NCBI GenBank assembly: GCA_022837185.1
Contig: JALHJD010000196.1
Span: forward strand, 1 to 5,753
Reading direction: 5' to 3'
DNA: 5,753 nucleotides
Source of the DNA: Desulfobacteraceae bacterium
Lineage (GTDB): Bacteria > Desulfobacterota > Desulfobulbia > Desulfobulbales > Desulfobulbaceae
Every line of letters starts with the position of its first letter. The stretch's first letter is position 1. The notes beneath the pieces are model-generated. The model had not been told where the DNA came from, made no database searches, and saw nothing but the letters and a program-made list of their open reading frames with translations. The position numbers and the translations under genes were made by a program. Shown here in pieces: positions 5,401 through 5,753 of the stretch.

Positions 5401-5753
5401 ACCCCTTCCGAGGCCGTAGTCCGCAATTTTTTTTCGCAGGGTCGTCGGGGAAATTTCAAGAATCCGGGCGGTCCGGGTGATGTTCCAGTCGTTCTCCTCC
5501 AGACTTTTTTTTATCTGAACCTTCTCGGCATGCGCCAGGGTCACCGGAACCGCCTCCTCTTCCTGCTCTGACCTGGGAGAAGGGAGAATGCGCAGATCAT
5601 CGGCCCCCAGGGTCCGCCCCTTGGCCAGGGCGCAGGCGTTCATCAGCACATTTTCCAACTCCCGGATATTGCCGGGCCAGTCGTACCCCATCAGCCATTC
5701 CATGGCATCCCGATCCACGCCCACCGGAGCTATTCGCAGTTTGCTGCTGATCC
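5392..5753 (-). CDS. Sigma-54-dependent transcriptional activator, C-terminal part (5' end beyond window edge)
   Basis: The leftward frame enters at the right edge without a stop and ends at TGA 5394-5392. The 119 visible residues are the end of an NtrC-family enhancer-binding protein. First comes the tail of the AAA+ domain, with YDWPGNIRELEN, the conserved segment carrying the sensor-II arginine. After a short linker (LPSPRSEQEEEAV) comes a Fis-type DNA-binding domain ending in NITRTARILEISPTTLRKKI, the helix-turn-helix. The real start lies outside the window, and the GTG at 5724 is internal. The full protein would probably carry a receiver domain in front, which cannot be seen here. It is encoded convergently with the kinase at 35 bp. 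The activator could act on the sigma-54 promoter at 2011-2026, though that link is inference. Confidence 0.92.
   Translation of the reverse strand, partial: ISSKLRIAPVGVDRDAMEWLMGYDWPGNIRELENVLMNACALAKGRTLGADDLRILPSPRSEQEEEAVPVTLAHAEKVQIKKSLEENDWNITRTARILEISPTTLRKKIADYGLGRGGR

Overview
The window looks like GC-rich chromosomal DNA from an anaerobic Gram-negative bacterium of the former Deltaproteobacteria (Desulfuromonas/Geobacter- or Desulfobulbus-like). This is an inference. It rests on a secreted CXXCH protein with MopE-type repeats, a sigma-54 promoter with a sigma-54 activator gene nearby, and a dihydrolipoyl dehydrogenase-like flavoprotein whose redox motif resembles forms I know from those groups. 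I see no rRNA, tRNA, CRISPR array, insertion sequence or phage gene.

Layout. (1) Positions 1-1685, minus strand: a probable two-gene operon. A small DUF1178 zinc-ribbon protein is followed after 34 bp by a pyridine nucleotide-disulfide oxidoreductase that runs off the left edge. (2) Positions 1705-2215: a 511-bp regulatory region between divergent genes. Reading rightward it holds an 18-bp perfect dyad, a 6-bp inverted repeat, a full match to the IHF consensus, and a full -24/-12 sigma-54 promoter, then a leader of about 180 nt. (3) Positions 2216-3454, plus strand: an exported 412-residue protein with one CMLCH haem-c motif, four Asp/Cys-rich MopE-like repeats, a probable Ig-like domain and a charged tail. 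A strong terminator follows. (4) Positions 3521-3799: a gene-free leader with a possible -10 box, an 11-codon micro-ORF and two small hairpins. (5) Positions 3800-5356, plus strand: a complete membrane histidine kinase. (6) Positions 5392-5753, minus strand: the C-terminal end of an NtrC-family sigma-54 activator, convergent with the kinase and cut by the right edge.

How the parts may work together. The kinase and the activator could form a two-component pair despite their convergent layout. The only clear sigma-54 promoter in the window drives the secreted cytochrome/MopE-like gene. The simplest hypothesis is a local circuit in which an envelope signal activates the kinase, the activator binds upstream DNA (perhaps the 18-bp dyad), IHF bends the DNA, and sigma-54 polymerase transcribes the cytochrome-like gene. 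The promoter elements are read directly from the sequence. The circuit is inference. The left-hand operon has no obvious functional link to the rest.
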